A DNA stretch of 64,000 nucleotides from Oikopleura dioica (lineage: Eukaryota; Chordata; Appendicularia; Copelata; Oikopleuridae), in contig OU015568.1 in NCBI GenBank assembly GCA_907165135.1, positions 1,186,501 to 1,250,500 of the forward strand, in the 5' to 3' direction. This document shows, in pieces, positions 24,419 to 36,129 of the stretch. Within the stretch, counting starts at the first letter, position 1. Every line of letters begins with the position of its first letter. A model generated the notes under the pieces. It saw only the letters and a program-made list of their open reading frames with translations, made no database searches and had not been told where the DNA came from. Position numbers and translations under genes: made by a program.

Positions 24419-25280
24419 TTTGAATAAAATAATTTCGTTTTTTATTGTCCATTTTTTTCTCTACATAACGGACTCCTATCTTCGAAATCGAGCAAAGTTA
24501 CAAAATATTCTCGGATAATCAAAGTATGAATTCAAACTACCGTTTTATCAATATTGATACCGTTTTGAGCATTCCTTTGCCGTTTCTTTCCGGTCTACGC
24601 GTAAAGATATACGAAGAGTTATTTTTCAGTCTATTTTTATTCCAAACACCTTTTTTGGGTAACTTCCGGCTCATCAACTTAAATATGTTGCCTACTGAAG
24701 TATCTGAATTGACAAGTGCAGTATTAGTTCCCCTTCAAATATTGTCTATTGTCAGATATCGATGATATTGGAGAAGACATGGTTGATGTTGGTGAAGCCA
24801 GGATTGGCTTAGAAAAAGCCAGGATTGACATTGGAGAAGCCAAATAATGTTTTATTATCAATCAATATAAACTGGTTTACATCGCCGTTTGCCAAAGATC
24901 CCCGTTTCCCAAAGTTGGGCAAACGGCGATTTGGGTTTCAAAAGTTTCGCTTCAGAAGCAGACGTCGCGCTCCGGACGACCGGTAGCGTCTTTTTTGTTG
25001 TTTTTTTCTTCTCAAGGCCGAGTTCGCAGACGGACTCTTGAAGAATTGTTCTGAGCAGGCGGTGGTGGAAAAGGTTTGGAGTTGTTATGCTACTTATTAC
25101 TAATAAGTTATTAGCGATCGAAGATTCTGGACTCATCTTTTTCGTTGAAAAATGGTGAGAGCTAATGGAAAAACCCCACTGAAGGTTGAGATTGTGATTA
25201 ATACCCGAAGCACTTATGATATAAAATTGACCGTTTCCGCTTAAGTTCATTCACTTTTTAGACAGTGAAACGCCAAGAAA
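24419..25280. other. Intergenic stretch with small hairpin and repeat
   Basis: The stretch contains a short tandem GARATTGGAGAAGCC-like repeat (24755-24848) and a 13-bp perfect inverted repeat (24881-24893 with 24918-24930). I found no gene that I can support. Confidence 0.5.
24881..24930. repeat. Perfect 13-bp hairpin
   Basis: ATCGCCGTTTGCC (24881-24893) is exactly complementary to GGCAAACGGCGAT (24918-24930), with a loop of 24 nt. No U-run follows, so a terminator function is not suggested. Confidence 0.7.
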
Positions 25281-25662
25281 ATGACGAAGATTGTCGATTT
25301 GATGAGGGGAATCATTGCGATTTTCGACGAGCATGCCGGCGAGGACAAAATGCTTTCGAAAGAAGAGCTCATGAGGATGATGGGTGAAGGTAAGCGATTA
25401 AAAAAATGCTTTACATAACGGTTTTATTTAAGAACAGCACGAGATGTTCGCTTCTGAAGAAGTTGCAACTAAACTCATGAGTGAGTTGGACGAGAATCTC
25501 GATGGACAAATATCTTTTGATGAATTCATCAAGTCCATGGCTTTCATCTGCGCCCTCGTCAAGTACGGCCAGGAAGACGCAAGCGACTTCATCGGCAGAT
25601 GGCTCAGGAAACGGTTCAACAGAGATGATTGGAGACGTACATGGGAGATCATGACCTCCTGA
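25281..25662 (+). CDS. S100-like two-EF-hand calcium-binding protein
   Basis: A two-exon gene: 25281-25389, then 25433-25662 after an acceptor TTTATTTAAG, joined in phase 1. The short protein (about 112 aa) has a first, degenerate EF-hand with a 14-position loop (FDEHAGEDKMLSKEEL) and a second, canonical one (LDENLDGQISFDEF, ligands D, N, D, Q/E). A hydrophobic helix follows (IKSMAFICALVKY), then a basic tail with two Trp. A pseudo-EF-hand with a long loop followed by a canonical hand, in a protein of about 100 aa, is the S100 plan. S100 proteins are usually regarded as vertebrate-specific, so this may instead be a convergent calmodulin-family derivative. It lacks a signal peptide and is probably cytosolic. 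Confidence 0.6.
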
Positions 25663-26896
25663 AAAAGAATCGTCTATTAAATGACAGCGATAATGATTTT
25701 CCCCTGATCACTTTTTCTCCTGTCGAGTATAAAATATATTCGGATTTTATTAAATTGCATTTCGATCATTGTCAAAATTAAAGAAAAAACTCCGTCCTCC
25801 GTTTTTTCTTTCCTTCTCAATCACCCTCATTATTTGGTCCATCATCGGCTTCTTACTTCGAATTCCAGCTGAATTAACAATTATCAAAATTGTAACTTTG
25901 AATACGCAAAAAGAAGGGTATCAGACAAACTTTCGAAATACAATATTTGATCATGAGCATCCTACCTAGCTATTGATCCCTTTCTAGCGCCGCTAATGAC
26001 ATTCTCCTTTGACCCTTGACTTTGCCGCCAGCAGCCTGCTTGATTGCGACTCAGCTGTCTTTAATTCCAAGCTGTCTGATCCTCCATCCGGCTTGCTCGA
26101 TATTTTGATTAAAGATCTCGACAAAATCACGACTTGAAATTTTTAATTTTCCAGAGAGTCGAGAAAGGTGGAAAATGGTGGATTTCCGATAATGTTATCC
26201 GTTGTCAAAATTTGATCTAGCTCCTGATTGTCGTCGATTTCGAGCATTTTGAGGATTTCCTGTTGATCGCAATCAGAATTTCAGATGGAAAGCTTGTTCT
26301 TTCGTGTAATATTCAGATTTCTTAAGTTCATTCATGTTTTGTTGACCTGCCAAATTCAAGAGCATGGTTTGAATAATGAAATGAGCTCCAGATTTGAGAG
26401 CTCACAAAACATTGTGGTCAAGGATAGCTTCCTCGTTTACAATAAAAATATTGATAAAGAAGATTTACACTAAGTTGATTTTTTTGTGCGTTATGCCTAA
26501 GCATACGACGTTCTTTAGGAATCTAACATAATTAACCTTATTATTGAAAAATCTGCTTCATTAGCAGACTTGCTGGTCTATAATTCTCAATATGTTCATT
26601 TAAAGCCAGAAGTTTCGAATTATTTGACATGATACAGTAGAACTGAAGTTGGGACAAAGCGTGATACAGTAAATTAACAGTTTTACAGTTTTTACAGTTT
26701 ATTTTCAAAATCAAAATAGAATATTTCTTTATAGCTTGAAGAAAATACTCTTGCATTGATCTTTGATTAGGTCGCCATGTCCATGATTATCCCTTCTGAA
26801 CTCCCCCTTTCATCCCGCCATCTGCTCATCTCCTCCCCGCCGCGCGCACCACCTGGTTCAAATCCCCCGCGCTCACTCCCTACCGCCACCCTTTAC
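25663..26896. other. Intergenic stretch
   Basis: No strong gene is seen. A short minus-strand block at about 26149-26290 (reading EILKMLEIDDNQELDQILTT) could be an exon, but I could not join it to others. The last 150 bp form the GC-richer promoter side of the FGF gene. Confidence 0.4.
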
Positions 26897-26903
26897 TATA
26901 TAA
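26897..26903 (+). promoter_or_regulatory. TATA box of the FGF gene
   Basis: TATATAA lies 63 bp upstream of the FGF start codon in a GC-richer context, correctly spaced for a transcription start a short way before the ATG. Confidence 0.5.
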
Positions 26904-26965
26904 CTGCGCGGTTCCTCCCACTTTCATTCAAAACGAACACAACAAACAGAAAACTCACAAAGAAA

Positions 26966-27436
26966 ATGTTCTCTCTTCTCTCAATCCTCCTCGCTTTCTC
27001 CAGCGCCCGAACAATCAAAAACGCCCAAACCGTCCAGCTCTACTCCAAGTCTGGCAAATTCTTGAACCTCAACCGCCGCGGTCATGTGACCCCAACGTCC
27101 AACAACAAAGAACTCTCCTCAATCTTCGAATTGAAATACAACTCGAATGGAGTCGTCATCCGACAGCCCCTCACTGGTTATTACGTAACCATGTCTCGAT
27201 CTGGAAAGCTCCGAGCAACAAACCATCAAGAAAATGCCGTCGCTTTTCACCAAGAATCCCTCGGCGACAAGTTCTTCACCTTCAATCTCGCCGATAACTC
27301 CGACTGCAAACTCACCGCCAGCAACAGAAGCTTCCGAGTCCGATGCTCCAAGAAACTTCCACGAAACAAGCTCGCTTTCTTGAGCAAAACTGCCCGCCTC
27401 CCAACAAAGCTTATGGAAACCGGCGTTCATTTTTAA
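26966..27436 (+). CDS. Fibroblast growth factor family ligand, single exon
   Basis: A 156-aa protein. The start ATG at 26966 opens a hydrophobic signal-like segment (MFSLLSILLAFSSA) and is preceded by an A-rich leader and a TATA box. The beta-trefoil core follows: VQLYSKSGKFLNLNRRGHV, then GVVIRQPLTGYYVTMSRSGKL with the family G-YxxM-xxG-L pattern, then FHQESLGDKFFTF. The C-terminal stretch KKLPRNKLAFLSKTARLPTK resembles the K-K-x-A-x-FLP end of FGFs. It has two cysteines in the third trefoil lobe. Most FGF genes have introns, and this one has none in the coding region. FGFs signal through receptor tyrosine kinases with heparan sulfate. The subfamily is not clear: the C-terminus recalls FGF11-14, but the signal peptide argues for a secreted type. 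Confidence 0.8.
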   Translation: MFSLLSILLAFSSARTIKNAQTVQLYSKSGKFLNLNRRGHVTPTSNNKELSSIFELKYNSNGVVIRQPLTGYYVTMSRSGKLRATNHQENAVAFHQESLGDKFFTFNLADNSDCKLTASNRSFRVRCSKKLPRNKLAFLSKTARLPTKLMETGVHF

Positions 27437-27537
27437 AATTAACTGTACTCTTCCTTGATTTCTTTCCTTGTTCAAAAAGTTCAAAATAAAATAATACGAA
27501 TTCAACTCGATCTAAGTGTTTTTATTGTTTTCCAAAA

Positions 27538-27784
27538 TTACAGTTTGAAGTTGAGAAAGTCATCAAATTTTGCTGATTCATCGTTTTGTAGCCCCGTTTG
27601 TTTTTCTTTAGCGAGTTGTAGTGCCATAAGATAATCCTGGATTCCCATGGCCGGAATGTCCCGAGAGGTCAAAAACTGAAGTTTAAATAGTGAAAAATAA
27701 AAGAACTAAATTTTAAACTACCATTTCAGGAGTCATTCCAGAGCAAAAATTGCAAAATAAAAGGTTGAAAAGAAAAAAGAGCAT
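27538..27784 (-). CDS. Second small secreted peptide precursor (66 aa)
   Basis: Exon 1 (27784-27722) encodes MLFFLFNLLFCNFCSGMTPEM, less its final residue a hydrophobic leader, and ends in phase 0 at a GTAGTTTAA donor. A 46-nt intron with acceptor AAACTTCAG leads to exon 2 (27675-27538). That exon encodes FLTSRDIPAMGIQDYLMALQ and ends KFDDFLNFKL plus TAA. The mature part is a short amphipathic helix with an acidic tail and no further cysteines. It is convergent with FGF, with only about 100 bp between the stops. No family is recognised. A secreted or membrane-inserted micropeptide is likely. Confidence 0.5.
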
Positions 27785-28285
27785 TTTTTCGGCGAACAAA
27801 CTTTTTTGGCAATATTTTATCTGCGATCTTTTATAAGCGCGGCGCATCAAATATTTAATGATTCGAGCATCTCTTGTCCATCGAGGACCTGATGTCATGA
27901 AGTTACTCTTGCCAATTCAAGGAACTGCTGTTACCTTTTTAATGCAGTGGATATTCATGTGCTATCTGATTGACCCAATTCAAATAGAATTTCAATTCTT
28001 CGGTTCATTTTGACTTATTTTTTCCAAAAACAAACATTTTTCCTCAGAAGCTTGCATTTAGAAAATCATGATTTCTTCCGACAAGACCAAATTGGTAGGG
28101 ACTGGGCGGCACAAGGCGGCAAGACACCCATAAAAGTTAATCATATGGGTTCAATGAGGGAGCCTTCAAGACGTCCCCAGAAACCACTTATGAATCATAC
28201 AGTGAAACGGTTTTAAAAAAATATTATTTATCACTGTATTATGGTGCGTATTTGTACAGATAAAAAGATTCAATAAAATAAATAA
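27785..28285. other. Intergenic stretch
   Basis: Upstream of the small peptide gene and downstream of the P450 3' end. A minus-strand TATA-like TTATAAG motif lies near 27830. I see no coding block. Confidence 0.4.
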
Positions 28286-30405
28286 TTATTCATCCCGAGG
28301 AACAAGCAGGAATTTTCGTTCTTTCGGCTGAAGAAAATGATGCATCGGCGCATAGTGAGGATCCCTTGTCCAAAAGTTATTCCATCCTTCTTCAGTTTCC
28401 ACTACCGGCATTGGGTGATCAGGGTGGAGTTCGAATTTGAAATGCCTAAAATAAGTTAATATTTGCGCAGCGACATCTTGAGCGTACTTGACGAAATGCT
28501 TCATAAAGTGAAACAGTTCGATATCGGCCAAAATCTGTCCAGGGCAAGATCGCTTCCCAGTGTTGAATGGAGTTTGATATTGAGATTTTTGAAATTCTCC
28601 GGGTTCATTTAGATGCCTTTCCGGGATGAATTTCCAGGGGTCCTAAATTTTAAATCGATGATTTTGATCGAAAAAAAAATTCTCACCTTGAAATATTTTT
28701 CGTTCATGTTTGTCCCTGTTATACTGTAGCAAATAAGCTCATCCTTATGAAACGTCTCCCCTTAATTTTTTGATAAAAAAAATATTCAAAACAGTCATTT
28801 TTACCCATAATTTCTGTTGTTTCCGTAATGCTGTGAAGCAAGCTTCTGTAAATCATGGGGCAGTATCGATAAACTTCGTAAATGACAGCCATTAAATATG
28901 GGCAGTCTTTGAACTCATCCGCTCGGAAATCCTGAGATTCGAGAATTCCGTAAAGCTTCGCTTGCTTTTCGGGAAATCGAGCGAGAGTCATCATGATTCC
29001 TGATGCGACGGAAGCAGTTGTATCAGCTCCAGCTAAGGAAAATTTAACCTTTCTCAGTTTAAAAATCGTCTTACTCATGCAAAGCTGTTGGATAAGATTG
29101 ATAACATCCCATTCTTCCATTTTTCCTTGAGCATGATCAGTTTGAAGGATTGCAAGAAGAGTGTCACTTTCATCTCCAAGTACCCAGTTTTTGTTGTGCA
29201 TTTCTTGCAAGTCAAGAATATCATCGTATAGTCCCTGAATCGCACTGTCAGCAAGAGAATAAAAAATCTCTATTAGGTCTGTCAGCTTCTTTACTAAATA
29301 AAACTATTTATAAAAATAAAATAAAACTGTATTCTGGTGCTTATTTCACTAACCTGTTGAAAAGAAACCCAATCAGGCCAGAATCTTAAGGGTATCCACG
29401 CACGTAGCCAAGTCGGCAAGTTAATGAAGAACAGTTTGTACTTGTCCAATTTGACAGCGCTTTCCAAGGCATTGTTCGCGTACTTGCAGATTCTGTCCCT
29501 ATAATCCGTATGCTTCGACAAATCAATGTCGAGAGCGAAATCAAGGACGACTGTCAAGGCCGCTGGCATCGTATATTCAAATGTGTCGATCGGCTTGGTT
29601 CCGTTTTCTCCAGCTCGTTTGAGCGTCTCAACCACCCATGGAATCTGAGCGTCCACTTTTGCCACCCATTTTGGCTCGAATTGCTTTTTGATGCAAGTTC
29701 CATCAATCGGCGGCGACAGAGTTTGGAGATTTTGGTTCCTTTTGGGTCTGATCGGGTATGATCTCGCATGAGGCCGAGGGTTTCGTTTGTCATTGTTTCC
29801 CAGTTTCGACCTTTTGTTTTTCGCCTAAAATAGGGAACTCATTTTGTTGTTGATAAAAGGTTTCTTTTATAGTCATTATTTTATGGAGCTATCAAAATAT
29901 GGTAAATCTCAAGGAAGTTTCTCAAATCTTATTTACTTTAAAAAAAACCATATTTTCAGAATAAATCTTAATTTAAGGTGTTTTGCTCAGACTCCGGAAA
30001 TCTCTGTTCTATATAAAGTTATGTTTTATGATGTTAAATGACCTTTCGAAATTCGGCCCTAATTGCCTCGAACCTGTATTCCGCTAAAAGTTGCCACCAG
30101 CCGGTCAACTCAAAATGGCCCCCAACAGCTTCACTTTTTGAAAAAATTTCTTTCGACTTCACCGGATCGTTGATAATATGCAAGTTCATCTTCAAGAGTC
30201 CTCCCAGCGTTTCCAAAAGAGGGTACGAATGCATCGGTAGCTCTCTTTTATGACTCTCCAAAAAGCTCTGGACAACATAGTACGGTCCATCTTTTGCTAA
30301 ATCGGTTCCTGGACGAATGTGCGGCACATTCGGATGCTTATCTCGTCCCAGCCACCAGCGGAGGAAACCAAGGGAAACTGCTAGAGCTGATACTTCGGTC
30401 AACAT
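28286..30405 (-). CDS. Cytochrome P450 monooxygenase
   Basis: P450s are haem-thiolate monooxygenases. The start ATG (30405) begins MLTEVSALAVSLGFLRWWLG, a membrane anchor, followed by a Pro-rich hinge (HPNVPHIRPG). Exons on the minus strand are 30405-30043, 29824-29354, 29288 to about 29078, about 29035-28806, about 28762-28687 and about 28640-28286. The I-helix motif is GADTTASVASG and the K-helix ExxR is EVYRYCP. The PERF-like region is FIPERH, and the haem loop PFNTGKRSCPGQ contains the Cys ligand. Every key motif is present, so the enzyme should be active, in the endoplasmic reticulum or possibly the mitochondrion. Exon 2 is the least certain: two overlapping frames are open at its 5' end. 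I cannot assign the clan. Confidence 0.85.
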
Positions 30406-33400
30406 TTTTTCTCTTTGAAAAATCGAGCTCAATTCTGGCCCGCGCCAGCTAAAAGCAAATAGAAAAAATCCGATCAATTTTTATGAAATAAAAAGAATTT
30501 TGTTTAATGTCCCTAAGGCGAATCTCCTTTTTATGATGTTTCATTGATCAAGGACGATTTGACCTTGAGAAGAAAGGCCTTTGAATCTACTGAGAAGAAA
30601 GTTACGAATTCGTCAAGAATGATCGTTCTCATCAAGGCGAAAATTTCACCTCGCGCGCTTTTTTGTTTGAATTTTCGAAAATTTACAATTGTAGAATTTC
30701 AAAGACATACTATTTGCTCTTTTTTTTGGCCACGGAGGTGATCAGTTTCGCCGCTCTAGAATCCGTAAAACCTTGAAAGGAAAGCCTAATGGTCTCCCAG
30801 CTGATGCTCATTTCAAAATTCGAGTCTTCAAAATTGAACGTGAGTGGAACTTAAGTTCGAGCGACAAAAAAAACGAGACCTTGATTTTCGAAAAAAAAGT
30901 CCTCGAATCTTCAAGATAAGTTCTTAATTGGCACCTTTTAAATTTGACCATCATCGATTTGGGTAAATCGGTGATTTGAGCTGTAAGACCACTTTTGCGA
31001 TTTTCGATGACTCAGAACTTGTTCAAAAATGAGAATTAACATGCAGATATTTGTGTGATATCTGAACTTTTCAAACCTAATTTCTTCTAATTCAAAAAAG
31101 CTGACTCAGGCAACAAGTTTTTACAAGACCATCTTGAAATAGAAATTAGATAATTTTAATTTGGCTCTTAAGGAAACCTCCGTCAGCTATTTTCGGAAAA
31201 TCAAATTTCGGAATTTTCATAAAACGATTTTGAAGCTTCATTTTTTGGGGGTCTATCTCGACTCCTTCACCCCCAAAATCGTAGTTTAAAATTGGACTTT
31301 TCGCCGAAAATTGACGAATTTGGCCTGATTTTGGCAAAAATATTGATTTTTCTTGGTCAAAATTCTTTTTATCAAGTCGATCTTGGAGCTGGAAATAGTA
31401 ATTATCGTCTCAAAATTTAGGGTTCATAGGGAAAGAGGAGTTATATCCGGGGTCATCAGTTGGAATTTCCTTTTTCCAACTACTAGCATCCGGCCGAATC
31501 AATCAGTGTTCTCATCAGAAGCAGATTATTTGGATTCCAAGGACTAACAAAATCCAAAATGACCCAAGATGAATGAAACGGTCAGATAGAAAACCACAGA
31601 TATGAATAAGACGCAAATCGAACTTCAAACAAAGCTTTACCAAGAGAAACAATTGAAAATATATGTTTCATGTTATCTGCTCTAAGCGGATAGGGGTTTG
31701 GGTTCTATTGAAATTATGATTTTTCTGAAAAAGGCCAATTTCTTTTCTGACTCAAATTGGGAAAGAGGGAGGGAGAAATTTTAAATGATGATGGGGGGCA
31801 ATGAGTAGGACTTGCGTCTTGACTTGTGCAAGTGTTCAAGTCAAGCGGGAGCGAAGCCGAGTGCCAGATTCGTAAATGTAAACATGCGAAGAGAATGTGA
31901 GGGATCACCAGATTCGCAGTTTTGGAAAATTGGCACCTTTCATAAATTTCACGTACTTTTGGATGAAGAAATCAGTTTCAAGCTAAGCGCCCAATCTCGT
32001 AATTTTGGATCAATTTGATCCCTTTTTCTTACGCTCATTTTATAACAACAGCTTGATGAATTAACCCTTGTATCCGCTAAAATGTGGATCTTTTGGTAAT
32101 ATTAACCCGGAAAAAATTAATCTTACAATGTTATTAATTTTACTAATAAATAACTTAATTTGCTTGAATAAAAAATATCTAATAAGCTTATTTCAATACG
32201 AGAAGTTTGTTTATTATTTTGATTAAAAAAAATAATTAATTGATTTAAAAATAAATTTTTCATTGGAAAAATTTCGTCGATCAGTTTCGTCTTCTGATAG
32301 GTGGGCAAGCCAAAAACAGGCTTCTTATTGGCTCGAAATTTTTATCAAATTTAAAGTCAAGGAATCGAAGATACGTCTCCATTCTACTTCGATCTAGGTG
32401 GTTTATTTGATTAGCAGAATGGTCCTTTTAAAAACATGAGCATACACGAAAGTATTACTCGATGAACTTGTTTTACACGTGGACTGAGCGGAGTGATCAA
32501 ACCAGATTGAAGGGAAGCTGTCAGATTTTTTTTCTTTCCTCATCACTCACCGTTTAAAATTGCGATCGAGGGTTCATTGTCGAGAAAACGCGGTAAAAGG
32601 AGAGCAAACGTGCGTACGCAAAAATTTTTCGGCTCGAATTTCTGCTGCGCTCGTGTTTCTGTCTGTTCGCTTTCAAAAAATTTATAAGAGAAAAATCCTA
32701 GAGTTTATGGCCAACACGTTGGTCTATGGCCGATTTTGTCTACTCTGATAAACGACCCTCTTTCAACATTCTTTTTAACAGTTGAAAAATGATAAGAAAG
32801 TGATACTTCTCTGAAGTTCAGAGTAGTTGATTTTCTTGAAAGTCATTTTATTATAAAAAAAATAGGTAGAAGTTCCTTTTATTCATTCAAAAACAAAGAA
32901 TTGACTGTTTTTTACTAAGTACACCTGAAAATCTTCCACAAATTAAAGATTCATTTTATAAAAAAAAATCATTTTTTTTTTTCATCTTTTTTGACGTGAA
33001 GAACGAGGAACTTCACAATAAATACAGTCAGATAAAGATCTTTGAACCAGTAACTGTGACGATCAGATCCCCCAGTTCATGCTCTGGAAACCGTCATTTT
33101 TTCAAAAACAAAGGAATGCTTACTTATTAATTCATTAGGGCAGAACCAAGAAAAAGAAGTGATTTTTTGGAACTGGGTTTTCATTGGCCGTTAGGTCAAC
33201 TACAGCAATAACTTATTGGTCTTGAAATGATGCACGTCATTTTCTTGTTTTATCTCGTTCATGACGAAGACGTTAGGGAATTCATAATACAGAAATTATC
33301 TGATGGCAACATTAATCTGTTACTCAACTCCTTGGAGTGTTGCTCTGCGGGTAGCAGTACATACTAATTCGAGCATAAAACTGTCACCTTAAAAGCAGCT

Positions 33401-36129
33401 TTGCCCGGCCACAAGGTCAGAAGACCTTCCACTTGCAGATGCCTAATTCCCGCACTTCATTTTGTAAAATCGGTTCCATCATCGGGAAAAAAGATGACGC
33501 AAAAAAGATGATTTCATTATTAATCTGGCCAAGGTCGAAAAATCACTCAAGTTCGAGAAATTTTTTCAAGAGCGTGAAATTTGAAGATGCAGATCGGCGA
33601 TTTTCACGCTACTGATTTTGAAGACCTCTATCGCACTGTATATAAGTCCCTCTTTTCCTTTTCAGTTGCTATTCCTTTAAAAATGATGCATTTTCAATGC
33701 GACTGCCTCGTTCTTTTTGATTTTGACCATTATTTATAAAAATTTATTTTGATGTTATAAAATGAAGCCCAACTGAACTCGTTATTTCTGTAAGGGTAAG
33801 ATTCTAAGGTTTTTACTTGAAAATTCTCATCGACTGAATCATTTGCGGAAAATCACTTTATTTTTATTAAAAAATTCATTCTGTGCCCTTTTGTACTTTT
33901 GGTACTTCAATTCTTCCAAATATAATCAAGAAAGACTAAAAAACGAAGTATAAGTATTACTATTTCTTTTTGGTTGTATTTTGTTTCGATTGCGCAATCG
34001 TTCGTTCCGGATTTATTCATCACTCAAATTCCAGTATAATCTTGCTGCATAAAAAAGACATCGAAACCCGGATCACAAAGAAATGATAAAGAAAACAACG
34101 TGACTGGAAGTTTCAATCTTAATATTCTTACCGCGAGTCTTTGCCCAAACCCTAACCCTAGTGAACATCTTTCGAAGACTTTGAAAATGAATTTTACAGA
34201 AAAAAAACTTTGGTGAACCTTTGAGAACTTTGCGAAGCTCATCTGATAAGAAGATGCTCTACGTAAAAAGGCAGCATCTGAGTACGGCGCAAACAATTCA
34301 CACAAGCGCAGATAATCATAATCTTGCGTGCTCCTCGGCTGGTAACTCGATAGAGCGCGGAATGTCACCTCATCTGCCGGAATGTGTGAAACCTTGTGAT
34401 AAACACCGTCCACCCAAGCCGACCAAGCTCGTCATTCGTGGCCACTGTTCATGATTATCTAACCCCCCTTGAATTTTATCCCCCCGAAGAAGCAAATATG
34501 GTATGTTCCATGAAAACGAAACTTTTCCGAGCAAATCCGTTAAGAAAAAGTGGCTGATCTTGAACGTCATCATTGTCGTAGAAACTGCTGTCTTGATGTC
34601 GTCTCAAAATTATTGGTTCGAAATCAATGATTTTAAATCGTCTTGTTTTTTTTTAAATCTTAGTGGTGAAATTTCCAACTTTGTCGCACAATCCCGCCAA
34701 TTTTTCCGGTCTTACAAAGCTTCTTTGAACTTGGGAGGGTTTTAAGCTCCAAGATAATTTCTAGCGCTATTTGAAATTATAATTTTTGGAGAGCTGAAAA
34801 CCTCCTGATCGAAAAATACTGCAAATTTGAGAGAGGATGATCAAAACTTTGATTTTTTAGGAATATCAAAAATGTGACGAAATTGAAATTATTCACCAGT
34901 TCTAAGGATTGTAAACAATCTTCAAAATTGCTTGATAAGAAGCCGAATGGCCTTATCACTCGCCGGCAACACGCTGTGAAAAGTGACCCGTGTTCTAAAG
35001 TTGACAATTATTTGTCTGAATTTTCGATTTTGTATTATATTTCGTCGCTTATTTAAAGAAATTGAGGCAAATATTTAGTACTTAAAAACAGCCAGATGCC
35101 GTTGGCTGATAAGGCATTTTTACTTCTTATCGACAAATTTGAGAACAAAATAAAAGGATTATTTTCAAAAAAACAATTACTTCGCACGTTTTCATTTTCG
35201 ATGAAAAAATGTAAAGAACCTGTTTTTTTATTAAATTTAATTTAACGTAGACAAATTAAATTATGTCAAAAAAGTAAAAAAAAATGTGAAAAATTTGAGC
35301 TCTGGAGCGATTTATAAATTCGAATTTACAAGATAACATCAGCAGCGGTTTCTTCTCCCAACCAACTGTTCAGCTTTTGAGATTATCTCGAGTCCACAGG
35401 CTGGGAGAAAAGGTGTTATGATTATTCACCATATTCTACAAGAATCATTACGCAGTTCCAAAAAATTAGTTTGATGGTTTTCAAGTTGAATTGAATGCAT
35501 GCTGTCGTAGCTGAATTGAACGCAATAAGGGTTTCCCTCCATTAAAAATTGAACTTATTTTTTAAAATTTCATTTATTTTGGCGCTGAAAATATTCTTTC
35601 GTTTAAAAATTATTGAATGGTTGACCCTTCTAGTGACCAATTTGGATCCTTTTCAAGTATAAATCCTCTTCACAAGGAGTGGATATAATTTTATTATCCT
35701 CTTTTTTTTATTTTCGATTAGAAGTTATAAGTTTTTCCGCTGATTTGCAAGTTTTCAGTGAACATAAGAAAGACTTTCAAATAAAATTAAATATAAGACC
35801 TCTCGTTATTATGTACTTCATAGAACACTCGGACTGTGGAAGGGATAGAAAGATAGAGGTTGCTCTGAATTCCAGCGAGAAGAAAATTAGACCCATGCAT
35901 TTTTTCAATTAGACTCCCGAAAACTCACGATCGACAGCAAAAATGTCCATTCGGCATTTGTTCTCCCGACAACTCGACAATTCGACAATTTTCGCTGGTT
36001 TCTAGTGCGCTCGGGCGCCGCGCGCCCATTGATAAGCGCATCGCCGCCGCTTCTCGGCATCAAACATCGTCTTCGGACTCTCCAACTCGCAGCAAAAGCA
36101 AGTTTTTTTTAAAGAGCAGAATTTTCGAT
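30406..36129. other. Long gene-poor region (5.7 kb)
   Basis: I found no supported gene. Contents: a diverged foldback-family copy at 31160-31380, AT-rich sequence at 32100-32280, a MITE-core relative near 33180-33220, and a single telomere-like ACCCTAACCCTAG at 34147. An unassigned minus-strand open stretch at 34024-34413 has no recognisable domain. It may hold regulatory DNA for the P450 and PLA2-like genes. Confidence 0.5.
31160..31380. repeat. Diverged copy of foldback family A
   Basis: It matches 12180-12330 over a block containing CCTTCACCCCCAAAATCGTA and GGCAAAAATATTGATTTTTC. The similarity also shows as a shared minus-strand reading (GQIRQFSAK...YDFG.EGVEIDP), which I attribute to common repeat ancestry, not a gene. 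Confidence 0.6.

Noticed and set aside
24755-24850. Short tandem repeat reading DIGEA-like peptides
   Set aside because: Too short, with no start or splice context. Treated as a minor repeat.
26149-26290. Possible minus-strand exon EILKMLEIDDNQELDQILTT
   Set aside because: Coding-like, with a plausible acceptor, but I could not find a joining exon or a supported start.
26850-26875. GGTTCAAATCC, a tRNA B-box-like motif
   Set aside because: The flanking bases do not form a T-stem, and no A box or acceptor stem fits. It lies in the FGF promoter.
34147-34160. Telomere-like ACCCTAACCCTAG
   Set aside because: Only two units in unique sequence, so it is chance and not an interstitial telomere array.
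34024-34413. Minus-strand ORF of about 129 codons
   Set aside because: No domain, no convincing ATG or splice sites, and the second half is AT-rich. It could be a decayed exon, but it cannot be supported.
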